Positions 29,867 through 39,126 of a stretch of 64,000 nt of DNA are shown here, one piece after another; within the stretch, counting starts at the first letter, position 1, and each line of letters starts with the position of its first letter. The translations under genes were made by a program, and so were the position numbers. The notes below the pieces were generated by a model, which saw only the letters and a program-made list of their open reading frames with translations, did not search any database and was not told the origin of the DNA. Source of the stretch: Marinifilum sp. D737 (lineage in GTDB: Bacteria; Bacteroidota; Bacteroidia; Bacteroidales; Marinifilaceae); assembly GCF_026672275.1 (NCBI RefSeq), contig NZ_JANQCD010000012.1:1-64000 (forward strand). The letters run 5' to 3'.

Positions 29867-32800
29867 TATTCATCTTTTCTTTTAGGAATTCTAAGGTTAA
29901 AACATGAACCGACTCCTTGTTCTGAATCTACCCAAATTTCACCTTTTGCGTTTTTAACGATGTTTTTAACGATGGCCAAACCTAACCCCATTCCACCCGA
30001 TTTGGTAGTGAAATTAGGATAGAATAACCTTTCCATTACATCATCACTAATCCCATTCCCATTGTCAATTACACAAGCTTTAAAGTATTCTTTTTCTTCC
30101 TCAAGCTCAACAATTACTTGTCCATTTCTATTTTCAGGAATGGATTGAATGGCATTGTTTATTAAATTTACAAATACTCGAATAAATTGCTCTTTATCAA
30201 CAAATACATTAGCTGTTTCAATACCATTCAGCTGAAGTTTTAAATCCAGTTCATCATTTCTGAATAAGGAAACAACATGATTTAATATATCAACAAGATT
30301 CAGTGCTTCGTTATTTGCAGTTGGCATTTTTGCAAAATTTGAGAAGGCCGTGGCTATTGAAGACAAAGCATTAATCTGCTCGATTAAGGTCTTGCTTACT
30401 TGTTGCAAATGCTCTTCTCTATTTTCAGATTTTTCCTCGAAACGTTTTTGCAAAAATTGAATGCTTAACTTCATTGGAGTTAAAGGATTTTTAATTTCGT
30501 GAGCGATTTGACGAGCCATTTCTCTCCATGCGGATTCTCTTTCTGAACGAGCCAACTTTTCTGCACTATCGGAAAGCTCAACTAGCATCTGGTTATATTC
30601 ATTAATCAGACTTCCAATCTCATCATCTTTTGAATATTCAATTTTTTCGCCGTATGAACCAAATCGAGTGGCTTTTAACCTGTTCTGAATAATTCTTAAT
30701 GGGTATGTAATCTTATTGGAAATAAAAACGGAAAGGAATATAGCCAACAAGATCATGAAAACGTGTAAATTAACTCCTGTCAAAATAAGATTGAACATTT
30801 CTTTTTCCAACTCCTGACTTTTTGTGAAATAAGGAAGATTTACAAAAGCGATAACCTTATTGTTTTCGTCAACTATGGTTTCGTAGGCCGATAAATATGA
30901 CATTTTACCAATTTCTTCTTTGTGAATGAAGCTTGTTTTTTCTTTAAAAAACAATTGATAGTAGGCCGCAAAGTTCATCTTCTTATACTGAAGCTTCTTG
31001 TCAAATATTTCGCGACGCGATGAGGTGATTAGTTCTCCAGATAAATTATACAAATGAATATCAGCATAAATTAGACTGGATAGCCTTCGCAAGCGATCTG
31101 TTAGAAAGTCTACATTTAAATTTTCGCCTAAGCTCGAAATTACTTCTTGTTTTACCAATTGTAATTTCTCTTCTAATTTTCTATTGTTAAGTTCTTCTGA
31201 TCTTTCAATTGTATAATAAACAGTGCCTCCACCCAACAATAAAAAGAATAACATTAACAATGCTACAATTGAGTATTGTATTCTAAACTTAAAACTCATG
31301 TTGAATTTAAATTTCCAGGGATATCGGCTTAAAAGCCATATAAACATGCCAAACAAATAAAGAAATACAAAAATGTATGGGACAGTTATCACTTTGTTGT
31401 ACCAGCTAACAAGAGGATAGCTTACCACAACTGCATTGTTATCGAATCGATAGACGAGATGGTCGTAATTGTCAAGTTTTACATGAAATGATTTCTCATT
31501 GTGGGTTCCAAACACCTTTTCATTCATGTAATAATTGAATTTTCCTGAGGAAGCAATCAATTTATTATCGCTATATTTTCCATAAGAATATTCATTTCCT
31601 CTTTGTTTTAAAGTAACTTTTTCATCAAGTAATAGGTCTGGATATCCTATTCCTTCATTGCCAAGTTTGGAGTCGAGACGAATAAAAATTCGAACCAAGC
31701 CCATTCTTTTGGTTTTAAATTCAAGTTTTCCCAAATAGGAAACCATTCCATCAAAATCGTTCAGATAATAGAATTTTGTATTTGGAATTTCTTCTCCTGA
31801 TTGAAGAATCATTTCTTCGAAGAACTCAAAACAATTTCTGACATGATTGTCTGGTTCAATGCTCAAATCATCAGATTCATTACAAATAGTGATCTGGTGA
31901 TAATATTGATCCCAATATCCGGAAAAGTATCGATCTCGAATGTGATCCATTATGCGTACTTCATTTCTAAATGGATGTTGACACATTTGTTTCAATACTT
32001 TATCTGAATTGAGATCTTTTTGCAAGTGAACCAACAAATTTTCAGATGTAGGATCGTATTCAGTAGAAAGGTTCATTGCAGTTATCAATCGATTTTGTGC
32101 TTCCTTTTTTTCGGATAGAACATTAATTATACCAGTTACAGCGATGGCTACAAATAGTAATAAAACAATCATCAATGAGTAGTAGCTTCCTTTAGCAGCT
32201 TTATAACTTGCAAATCCTACAAGTAATAAAATGATTAATGGTAAGATTATAAAGAGATAGCTTTGGGGTTCGAATGAAAAAAGAAAAAGGTAAACGATTG
32301 CTGGAATGGAAACTATAAACACGAATATCAAGTATTTCCATAAATTCCATCTTGATCTTGATAAGGCAGCAATGAGGTAAGCAAAGTGTCCTAAAGAATA
32401 CATTAATAAAAGCAAAATCAGGAACCCAACGAATACATAAATTCCGTAATCCTGGAAAACGAACATTTGCAGACTAAAGCTGGAATCTAGTACCAAACTG
32501 TTTACCAATCCTTGGATTGAGTAAAAAAATGCCCAATACAATACTAAGTACAAAACAAATAGTATGCTTGCTCCTGTTTTTGATACTCCTTTCAGAATGT
32601 GATATTTACATCCGTATGATGAGTAAGTATAAACGAAAAGATAAAGGAATAGCACATTTAATAAAAAATCTCCTAATGATGGGAAGAAAAATGAGCGTGC
32701 ATAAAGTGTTGGTGAGAATATTTCCAAATTGGAAAAGACAGATGGAAATGAGTATTGTATCATTAAATATCGAAGACATAATAACGATATTCCCCAAATA

Positions 32801-33567
32801 AAAAGTGCGCTTAAGCCAAATTTTACATTTCTAATTTCAAGAATTTGAATGCTAATCAGGATTAAAAGCAGAAGTATGAAGATAGCATAAAAGGCTCCAA
32901 TACGATGTTGAGCTTTTGGTGCACTGTAGCCATAATCACTGTATTGTAATGAAAACAAAAAGTTATCATCCTTATCAAAAATTGGAACTCCCTTTTCTTT
33001 GTCTAATGATATTTCAAACTCAACGGGAATATCAAATTCACGATCGAAATGATTCTTTAGGTATTTATTCTGGTATGGATAAATCTTTTTTATAAGAAGT
33101 AAACCATACAAATCGATGCTGTCTAACTGTTGTCTTTGAATATAGTACCAGCCATTCTCGAATCTCTTAACACTTCCATGTGATTCTTTTAGGCTTTCTA
33201 CTTTAGGAATTATAAACGAGTTATCACTCCAAAATCCTAAACTATCTTCTTTAAATGCCAATAAAACAAAACCATCTTTTTTTAAGTCATGCTCAAATTC
33301 CGTGAAATTATTGTATTCACTTAATCCGCCATTTTTATTGACAATGGCATTGCGTAACTCATTTAGATCTTTTTTTAAAGAAGGTTCTTTTTTGCTAAAA
33401 ACATGTTGTATTCTTTTTGCTGATTGTAGCAAGCTGTCTTCACGATTAAAAAGATAATCAGAAGTGATTGCCAAGCCGAAAAATACCAGTACTGATATTC
33501 CTAGAATGTATTTGAGAAGTTTATTTTCCAATGCTGACTGTTTTGAAATTTTTGTTTGGATTAACAA
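29866..33567 (-). CDS. Very large membrane histidine kinase (NtrY-like)
   Basis: 1233 aa. Parts in order: one membrane segment (~15-35), an extracytoplasmic domain, a block of about ten or more membrane segments (~220-490), a second extracytoplasmic domain, two further membrane segments flanking a third sensor region, a HAMP-like linker (ITYPLRIIQNRLKATRFG), the HisKA helix with His1023 in IAHEIKNPLTPMKLS, and a HATPase with NLINNAIQSIP, DNGNGI and GGMGLGLAIV. The HEIKNPLTPMKLS form is typical of the NtrY branch. The multi-membrane module is far more than NtrY has. No response regulator is adjacent; the next gene is an MBL-fold enzyme with overlapping start. Partner and signal unknown. Confidence 0.85.
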   Translation of the reverse strand: MLIQTKISKQSALENKLLKYILGISVLVFFGLAITSDYLFNREDSLLQSAKRIQHVFSKKEPSLKKDLNELRNAIVNKNGGLSEYNNFTEFEHDLKKDGFVLLAFKEDSLGFWSDNSFIIPKVESLKESHGSVKRFENGWYYIQRQQLDSIDLYGLLLIKKIYPYQNKYLKNHFDREFDIPVEFEISLDKEKGVPIFDKDDNFLFSLQYSDYGYSAPKAQHRIGAFYAIFILLLLILISIQILEIRNVKFGLSALFIWGISLLCLRYLMIQYSFPSVFSNLEIFSPTLYARSFFFPSLGDFLLNVLFLYLFVYTYSSYGCKYHILKGVSKTGASILFVLYLVLYWAFFYSIQGLVNSLVLDSSFSLQMFVFQDYGIYVFVGFLILLLLMYSLGHFAYLIAALSRSRWNLWKYLIFVFIVSIPAIVYLFLFSFEPQSYLFIILPLIILLLVGFASYKAAKGSYYSLMIVLLLFVAIAVTGIINVLSEKKEAQNRLITAMNLSTEYDPTSENLLVHLQKDLNSDKVLKQMCQHPFRNEVRIMDHIRDRYFSGYWDQYYHQITICNESDDLSIEPDNHVRNCFEFFEEMILQSGEEIPNTKFYYLNDFDGMVSYLGKLEFKTKRMGLVRIFIRLDSKLGNEGIGYPDLLLDEKVTLKQRGNEYSYGKYSDNKLIASSGKFNYYMNEKVFGTHNEKSFHVKLDNYDHLVYRFDNNAVVVSYPLVSWYNKVITVPYIFVFLYLFGMFIWLLSRYPWKFKFNMSFKFRIQYSIVALLMLFFLLLGGGTVYYTIERSEELNNRKLEEKLQLVKQEVISSLGENLNVDFLTDRLRRLSSLIYADIHLYNLSGELITSSRREIFDKKLQYKKMNFAAYYQLFFKEKTSFIHKEEIGKMSYLSAYETIVDENNKVIAFVNLPYFTKSQELEKEMFNLILTGVNLHVFMILLAIFLSVFISNKITYPLRIIQNRLKATRFGSYGEKIEYSKDDEIGSLINEYNQMLVELSDSAEKLARSERESAWREMARQIAHEIKNPLTPMKLSIQFLQKRFEEKSENREEHLQQVSKTLIEQINALSSIATAFSNFAKMPTANNEALNLVDILNHVVSLFRNDELDLKLQLNGIETANVFVDKEQFIRVFVNLINNAIQSIPENRNGQVIVELEEEKEYFKACVIDNGNGISDDVMERLFYPNFTTKSGGMGLGLAIVKNIVKNAKGEIWVDSEQGVGSCFNLRIPKRKDE

Positions 33568-33613
33568 ATTTCATGCTAAACCTCTCACAAATTAGCATAA
33601 TTCAATTAAACCA

Positions 33614-34087
33614 TCAAACATGATGATAAGGTTCTCCTTTTATAATGGTCATAGCGCGATAAAGTTGTTCAATAAAAATCATACGAATCATTTGGTGCGA
33701 GAATGTCATCTTCGATAAAGAGACCTTGCCTTGTGCCTTTTTGTATACTTCTTCTGAAAATCCATAAGGACCGCCAATAACAAATACAAGATTTCGAGTA
33801 CCACTAACCATTTTCTGTTCCATAAACTTCGAAAATCCTACTGATGAGAACTCTTTGCCATTTTCATCTAATAAAATTAGTGTGTCTGTAGGTTTTAACT
33901 TCTCCAGAATTAATTCACCTTCTTTTTGTTTTTGCTGATTTTCAGAAAGATTTTTTGTGTTCTTTAAATCGGGAATCATTTTAAAATCAAACGGAAGATA
34001 ATGCACAAGACGTTTTTGGTATTCGTCAATGCCTTTTTTAACAAAGTCTTTATCTGTTTTTCCAATTACCAAGAGAGTTGCTTTCAT
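33614..34087 (-). CDS. rlmH: 23S rRNA pseudouridine-1915 N3-methyltransferase
   Basis: 157 aa, the standard size. SPOUT features: LLDENGKEFSSVGFSKF, the knot loop FVIGGPYGFSEEVYKKA, then LSKMTFSHQMIRMIFIEQLYRA near the end, and the C-terminal YHHV. It methylates the pseudouridine at 1915 of helix 69 in assembled ribosomes, using SAM. Stands 46 bp upstream of the kinase gene on the same strand, so co-transcription with it is possible. Confidence 0.95.
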   Translation of the reverse strand: MKATLLVIGKTDKDFVKKGIDEYQKRLVHYLPFDFKMIPDLKNTKNLSENQQKQKEGELILEKLKPTDTLILLDENGKEFSSVGFSKFMEQKMVSGTRNLVFVIGGPYGFSEEVYKKAQGKVSLSKMTFSHQMIRMIFIEQLYRAMTIIKGEPYHHV

Positions 34088-34388
34088 AAGTGTCTAATTT
34101 TTCACGATATGGTATTCCCAAAATATTAACTTAAATTCTTTCAATTCCATGCTATACCGTGCCTTTAATCGATAGGGCAAAACCAATTATCTGCTCGAAA
34201 TCAGGTTCTCGATTAGATTTTTTTTATCTTGCGGTATGTTTTTCGCACAGAATTTGTGTAAAGGTAAATGATAATGAATTAAATTTATTCAGATGAAACG
34301 AGGATAATTAAAATAATTATCACATTGCGATAATAATTATTTTAATCTTGCGGCTTCCATCTGGCAAATGCAAGAAAAATTATAACAG
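34088..34388. other. Divergent regulatory region rlmH / DUF4783
   Basis: About 300 bp. Holds two Fur-box-like sites (34303-34347, separate entry) and the word ATCTTGCGG twice (34225 and 34345), each after a T-rich stretch; TAATCTTG at 34343 is one mismatch from the -7 consensus and could serve the DUF4783 gene. Confidence 0.5.
34303..34347 (+). promoter_or_regulatory. Tandem Fur-box-like operator sites
   Basis: GATAATTAAAATAATTATC (34303-34321) is a perfect palindrome with 8-base arms and matches 16 of 19 positions of the classical Fur box. GATAATAATTATTTTAATC (34329-34347) matches 13 of 19. They sit 40-86 bp before the DUF4783 ATG and overlap a possible -7 element, a repressor-like position. 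AT-richness makes chance matches easier, so assignment to Fur is tentative. Confidence 0.5.
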
Positions 34389-34790
34389 ATGAAAATTATT
34401 AAATACATATTTGTTGGAATTCTATTTGTTCTGTTTTCTGCTTCGAATGTAAGTTCGCAAACTCAGAATGATTTGCCGAAAAACTTAACACTTGCTTTCA
34501 AGCAAGGAAATTGTGCCAGTTTGTCCAATTATTTTAGCGATAGAATCCAACTTTCAATTCAAGACAAAGAAGGCAACTACAGCAAATCTCAAGCAAAACA
34601 GATTCTTGATAAGTTTTTTAGAGACTATCCGCCAACCGATTTTAAAAAGAAGCATGCCGGGGGCAAAACCGGTGCCAGATATGCAACTGGAGAATTGATC
34701 ACCAAAAAGGGAAATTTCCGACTAAGTTTTCTTTCGAAGAAACAAAACGGAAAATTCATTATTCATCAGCTCCATATAGAAAAAGATTAA
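34389..34790 (+). CDS. DUF4783 secreted protein
   Basis: 133 aa with a signal peptide (about 24 residues, ending VSSQ). The mature 110 residues form the SnoaL/NTF2-like small fold of DUF4783: LTLAFKQGNCASLSNYF, then AKQILDKFFRDYPP and GARYATGELITK. The family is Bacteroidota-specific as far as I know and its function is unknown. Predicted periplasmic. It ends at the base before the ung stop on the other strand (convergent, no gap). Upstream Fur-like palindromes suggest regulated expression. Confidence 0.82.
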   Translation: MKIIKYIFVGILFVLFSASNVSSQTQNDLPKNLTLAFKQGNCASLSNYFSDRIQLSIQDKEGNYSKSQAKQILDKFFRDYPPTDFKKKHAGGKTGARYATGELITKKGNFRLSFLSKKQNGKFIIHQLHIEKD

Positions 34791-35459
34791 CTAAAGGCTC
34801 CAATCAATTGGAGCCTTTCCTTTTTTCTCCAAATATGTGTTGGCTTTGCTAAAATGTTTGTTTCCAAAAAATCCTCTGTCAGCCGAATAAGGAGATGGAT
34901 GAGGCGATTTCAATACCAAATGCTTCGATCGGTTAATTTGTTCTCCCTTTCTTTGTGCATATGCTCCCCATAATAGAAAAACCAGGTTCTCCTTTTCTTC
35001 CGAAAGGCATATTATAACTGCATCGGTAAATTGTTCCCATCCTTTGTTTTGATGTGAGCCTGCTTGGTTGGCCCTAACGGTTAGCGTGGCATTTAATAAC
35101 ATTACACCTTGTTCACTCCACTTTTCAAGGTTACCACATTTGGGTATGTTTAATCCTAGATCAGAATTTATTTCCTTAAAGATATTCTGCAGGCTAGGAG
35201 GAAGGACAACGCCATTATTCACTGAAAAGCATAAGCCATTGGCTTGTCCAAACCCATGGTAAGGATCTTGTCCAATGATCACCAATTTTACATCATCGAA
35301 TGCACACTTGTTAAAGGCATTAAAAATTAATTTACCTGGCGGATAGATTTTTTTGCTCTGATATTCTGTTTTTACAAAATGAACCAGGTGTTGAAAATAT
35401 TCTTTCGAAAACTCACCAATTAGTTTTTCCTTCCAGGATTCCTCAATTTGCACATTCAT
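34791..35459 (-). CDS. ung: Uracil-DNA glycosylase
   Basis: 222 aa from ATG 35459; the frame extends 15 codons upstream but MNVQIEESWKEKL is the usual family start. Family 1 motifs: GQDPYHG with catalytic Asp65, FSVNNGV, the LLNATLTVRANQAGSH block and the DNA-intercalating HPSPYSADRGFFG loop. It removes uracil from DNA in base-excision repair. Single gene. Confidence 0.97.
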   Translation of the reverse strand: MNVQIEESWKEKLIGEFSKEYFQHLVHFVKTEYQSKKIYPPGKLIFNAFNKCAFDDVKLVIIGQDPYHGFGQANGLCFSVNNGVVLPPSLQNIFKEINSDLGLNIPKCGNLEKWSEQGVMLLNATLTVRANQAGSHQNKGWEQFTDAVIICLSEEKENLVFLLWGAYAQRKGEQINRSKHLVLKSPHPSPYSADRGFFGNKHFSKANTYLEKKGKAPIDWSL

Positions 35460-35559
35460 GAGAATAATTTTCTTTCGAAGATAACATCCATAAAAATCAT
35501 ACACAAATCTCGATAAATTGCATATAAATGAAATTCTACCTATCTGGATATGGGGTGTG

Positions 35560-35583
35560 GATTTTTAAAAATATATAAAAATC
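35560..35583 (+). repeat. Inverted repeat in the amt leader (distal)
   Basis: GATTTTTA and TAAAAATC are perfect 8-base arms around an 8-base AT spacer, about 130 bp before the amt ATG. Might be a regulator site; AT-rich so chance is possible. Confidence 0.35.
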
Positions 35584-35612
35584 AAAAGAACCCCCTCGAA
35601 ATGGTTGTTTGA

Positions 35613-35643
35613 TTGCGGAAAAATATATATTTTTGAATCGCAA
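35613..35643 (+). repeat. Nested inverted repeat in the amt leader (proximal)
   Basis: TTGCG (35613) and CGCAA (35639) flank a perfect 16-base palindrome AAAAATATATATTTTT (35619-35634). It lies ~71 bp before the amt start. Candidate nitrogen-regulatory operator or cruciform; no protein can be named. Confidence 0.4.
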
Positions 35644-35713
35644 GTGTAAAATTTGACGGACCACAATTCATAATCACACCTTTCTGTTTATTTTACCCTT
35701 AAATCTATTACAG

Positions 35714-37039
35714 ATGAAAAACAGTAAAAAGTGGTTTTACGCCTTACTATTATTAGTACTGGTGTCGATTGTGGGAATCTTTGTCCCTGGAATTGAATTT
35801 GGATCAGGCGATCCTAACATTGTAGCTGGAGATGTGGCATGGATGCTTACTTCTACTGCTCTAGTGTTCTTAATGACTCCAGGTCTTGCATTCTTCTATG
35901 GAGGAATGGTAGATCCAAGAAACATTATATCAACGATACTACAGAGTTTTGTATCAATGGGAATTGTAAGTATCATTTGGATCATATGTGGATTTAGTCT
36001 GGCTTTTGGCGACAGTATAGGAAACGAAGGCTTTGGCCTGGTAGGGAATCCATTAACCTTTTGGATGTTTAAAAATGTTGGCGGACTAACACATCCTGAA
36101 ATGGCACCTACCATTCCGTTCGCATTATTTGCTTTGTTTCAGTTGAAGTTTGCCATTATAACTCCAGCTCTTATTACGGGATCATTTGCAGGTAGGGTGC
36201 GATTCCGCTCCTATATGATATTTATTAGCCTATTTACATTATTTATTTACGCACCATTGGCACACTGGACGTGGCATCCTAATGGATTCCTTCGTAATTT
36301 GGGAGTGCTGGATTTTGCAGGAGGAACGGTTGTTCATATGTCGGCAGGATTTGCAGCATTGGCAGGAGCAATGTTTCTAGGAAAAAGAACCAAATCAAAA
36401 TACAACGAGAAACGATCAAACATTCCATTCGTTCTGCTTGGTGCAGGAATGTTATGGTTTGGTTGGTTCGGTTTTAATGCAGGTTCAGCATTGGAGGCCT
36501 CTTCAACTGCTGTACTAGCTCTTCTTAATACCAACACCGCATCTGCAGCTGCCATGTTAACATGGATTTTCCTAGACGGAGCTAGAGGCCATAAACCTTC
36601 GGGATTAGGAGCTGCAATCGGGTTGGTAGTTGGATTGGTAGCCATAACACCTGCTGCAGGATTTGTTACCGTTGGAGCTTCAATAACAATTGGGGTAGTA
36701 GCATCAATTATTAGTAATTATGCCATTACTCTGCAGGGAAAAACTTCATTGGACGATACTTTAGATGTATTCCCTGCTCACGGAATGGGAGGAATCACAG
36801 GTATGATTTTAACCTCTGTTTTTGCACAAGAAGTTGGATTAATTCATGGTGAACTTAGAACTTTCTTAATGCACATGTTGGCTTTGCTTGTTGTAGGAGT
36901 ATTTACATTTGGAGGTTCTTATCTTCTATATTGGTTAACCGATTTGATGGTTCCGTTAAGAGTTTCTGAATATTCCGAGAAAAAAGGGCTGGACGCATCG
37001 CAACACAATGAATCATATTCTTTTGCATACAAGGATTAA
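35714..37039 (+). CDS. amt: Ammonium transporter
   Basis: 441 aa with about eleven membrane segments plus an N-terminal hydrophobic stretch. Amt signature parts: DVAWMLTSTALVFLMTPGLAFFYGG near 40, FAGGTVVHMSAGFAALAGA with the first pore His, and the late DVFPAHGMGGITGM with the second. It conducts ammonium across the inner membrane. No glnK/glnB gene lies next to it. It converges with glnA across a shared terminator. Two inverted repeats sit in its leader. Confidence 0.96.
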   Translation: MKNSKKWFYALLLLVLVSIVGIFVPGIEFGSGDPNIVAGDVAWMLTSTALVFLMTPGLAFFYGGMVDPRNIISTILQSFVSMGIVSIIWIICGFSLAFGDSIGNEGFGLVGNPLTFWMFKNVGGLTHPEMAPTIPFALFALFQLKFAIITPALITGSFAGRVRFRSYMIFISLFTLFIYAPLAHWTWHPNGFLRNLGVLDFAGGTVVHMSAGFAALAGAMFLGKRTKSKYNEKRSNIPFVLLGAGMLWFGWFGFNAGSALEASSTAVLALLNTNTASAAAMLTWIFLDGARGHKPSGLGAAIGLVVGLVAITPAAGFVTVGASITIGVVASIISNYAITLQGKTSLDDTLDVFPAHGMGGITGMILTSVFAQEVGLIHGELRTFLMHMLALLVVGVFTFGGSYLLYWLTDLMVPLRVSEYSEKKGLDASQHNESYSFAYKD

Positions 37040-37061
37040 GTCTATCCAAATCTTCAATAAT

Positions 37062-37096
37062 AAAAAAGTCCCGTAAACATTGTTTACGGGACTTTT
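37062..37096. terminator. Bidirectional terminator between amt and glnA
   Basis: AAAAGTCCCGTAAACA and TGTTTACGGGACTTTT are perfect 16-base arms with a one-base centre, T-rich on both sides; serves both convergent genes. Confidence 0.9.
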
Positions 37097-37115
37097 AATT
37101 TCTAATATAATTCTA

Positions 37116-38621
37116 TTACATGCAGTGCATATATTTTTCAACGATTTCCATAATCTTATCTACTTTGCCTAGAATTCTATCATTTAAGCCATTGTCTTCA
37201 TAAAGTTTTAAATTCTTAGCAACAGAATCGATTGTTCCTTGAGGGAAAACTCCATTCTTCTCGAAAACTTCTCTCTTCTCCAATAGGCAATCAGCACTTT
37301 CCCAACAGCAAGTTGGTAATTGTTCCAATTTCTCTAATTTTTCTTTGTAATGCGGAGCGAAAATATCAACATCAGCATACAATTCTTCAGCTTTTTCCAA
37401 GCTGTTTTCCATTTGCAATCCATGCTGTCCTGCAACAATCAAACCTGCCATTAATTGATACATATCTGCAGATCCATCAGGAACTCTAAACTCGAATGTT
37501 TGTTTGTTTGAGAAATCTCTTGGATCAGCATCCTGTTGTGGATTCACATCCTTAATCATATCAGTTGCGCCAACCCAGCCAAGAGGAACACGTACCAATA
37601 CCGATCTGTTTCTATCTCCCCAACATACATAAGTAGGAGCTTCTTGATGAGGAACCAATCTTAAATAAGATGTTGGAATGGTGTTACCAAATGCAGTTAA
37701 TGCACCCGAAAGATCCATGATACCAGCAATCATTTTCTTAGCAGTATCACTTAATTGGCCATTTTCAATACAGATGTTTTTGCCATCTTTTTCAACCAAC
37801 ATGTGAATGTGAAGACCGCTACCTGCTTTACCTACTGTAATTTTTGGAGCCCAGCTTACCAAAGCACCTTCTCTTGCAGCAAGCATTCTAACAATCCATT
37901 TCGCAATTAGTAATTGTTCTACTGCATCTTCAGCTTCTACAGGCAAGAATTCAATTTCGTGTTGCTCATATCCATCTTCACCAGAGGTAAAGCTACCTAC
38001 CTCAGAGTGACCATATTTAATTTTACCACCGCACTGAGCAATTAATATCATTGCTTCGCGACGTAAGTTTTCCCATTTTGTAAATGGTTGTGAGCTATGA
38101 TACCCTTTTTGATCAACATCAGGGTAAAGTGTATGGTTTGCACTTTTAATATAGTACTCCAATTCACCCATTGCCTTAAATTTAAGACCTGTGGTTTTCT
38201 CAAATTCTCTGTTCGCCTTTTTAAGAATGTACTCAGGAGCACTTTCAAGAGGTTTTCCTTCTGCAGTGTAGAAAGAACAAAGAATATCCAAACTTGGAAT
38301 TTCAGAGAAAGGGTTAACGAATGCAGTTTTAAATCTTGGAATTACATATAAATCACTTGATCCTGCTCCAATGTATGAGAACAAACTTGATCCATCAACA
38401 CGTTCACCTGTTGATAGGATACTGTCCAGATGATCTAAACCAGTTATAATAAAGTTTAGTGTTTTTAATTTTCCATCCTCAGCAACATAGCGGAAGTTGA
38501 TCATTTTAATATCATTCTCCACTACATATTCAATCAAATCTTCCTTTGTAAACTCTGCACTTGGTTTTTTAAGAAACTGAACCAGTTTGTTAGGATCTAA
38601 TCTATAATCTTCCCTAGTCAT
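37116..38621 (-). CDS. glnA: Glutamine synthetase
   Basis: 501 aa. Beta-grasp domain at ~20-115 (GERVDGSSLFSYIGAGSSD), catalytic domain with metal-binding GELEYY, the segment GHSEVGSFTSGEDGYEQHEI, the AGSGLHIHM ammonium/ATP motif and NRSVLVRVP. It makes glutamine from glutamate, ammonium and ATP. Size and motif pattern point to a GlnA (type I-like) enzyme, not the long GSIII form; the usual adenylylation-site context is not obvious. Nitrogen supply through amt next door fits. Confidence 0.93.
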   Translation of the reverse strand: MTREDYRLDPNKLVQFLKKPSAEFTKEDLIEYVVENDIKMINFRYVAEDGKLKTLNFIITGLDHLDSILSTGERVDGSSLFSYIGAGSSDLYVIPRFKTAFVNPFSEIPSLDILCSFYTAEGKPLESAPEYILKKANREFEKTTGLKFKAMGELEYYIKSANHTLYPDVDQKGYHSSQPFTKWENLRREAMILIAQCGGKIKYGHSEVGSFTSGEDGYEQHEIEFLPVEAEDAVEQLLIAKWIVRMLAAREGALVSWAPKITVGKAGSGLHIHMLVEKDGKNICIENGQLSDTAKKMIAGIMDLSGALTAFGNTIPTSYLRLVPHQEAPTYVCWGDRNRSVLVRVPLGWVGATDMIKDVNPQQDADPRDFSNKQTFEFRVPDGSADMYQLMAGLIVAGQHGLQMENSLEKAEELYADVDIFAPHYKEKLEKLEQLPTCCWESADCLLEKREVFEKNGVFPQGTIDSVAKNLKLYEDNGLNDRILGKVDKIMEIVEKYMHCM

Positions 38622-39126
38622 AATACCGCGTTTTATAAATATTTGTTGTTGTGTTTTAATTCTTGTGATAAAAATAGATCTGAACCCATTTATTTTCCAA
38701 AAAGTTTTGCGTTTTTAGAATAATGATTAAAAATCCATCAAACCATCAATGAAATCAGGTGTTTAGAGGTGATTTGTTGTTTTTGCAAAGCCTAAAAAAA
38801 GCTGTTTTGCAACAGCTTTTCGAAACCGTTTTCGACGGTCAAATTTTTATTTTTTTCCACTACCCCCTTTTCAAAGGTGATCCTAATTCAAAATCATCAT
38901 TTTTTATTCGATGAATCCTCTTTTTTGTTGAGGTAGCATTTGAAAGATGATATTTTGATTTTTAAAATGCCCTATTTTTAGTCAACCTATCTTCAAAACG
39001 TCATTTTTATCACACGAGGGTGGTGTTTTTGTAAAAAAAATCTGAAAAATAGATGCATTTAAAAAGTAAACCCCCTTATTTTTGCTTTTATGCTTTTTAT
39101 CGCAAAACAATACTGTTAAGTATGTG
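38622..39126. other. Intergenic region glnA / His-rich protein
   Basis: About 500 bp. The first ~150 bp should carry the glnA promoter, without a clear TAnnTTTG match. A strong hairpin (38794-38820) is listed as a terminator; next to it CGAAA/TTTCG (38821-38834) could form a second small stem. The remainder is AT-rich with no gene. Confidence 0.5.
38794..38820 (-). terminator. Hairpin with T-run, possible terminator of the His-rich gene
   Basis: AAAAGCTGTT and AACAGCTTTT are perfect 10-base arms around TTGC, followed on the minus strand by seven T. It lies ~310 bp after the His-rich gene, so the transcript would have a long 3' tail; alternatively it protects glnA from read-through. Confidence 0.55.

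Noticed and set aside
34270-34288. Third Fur-like site
   Set aside because: Only about 11 of 19 positions match, no better than expected in such AT-rich sequence.
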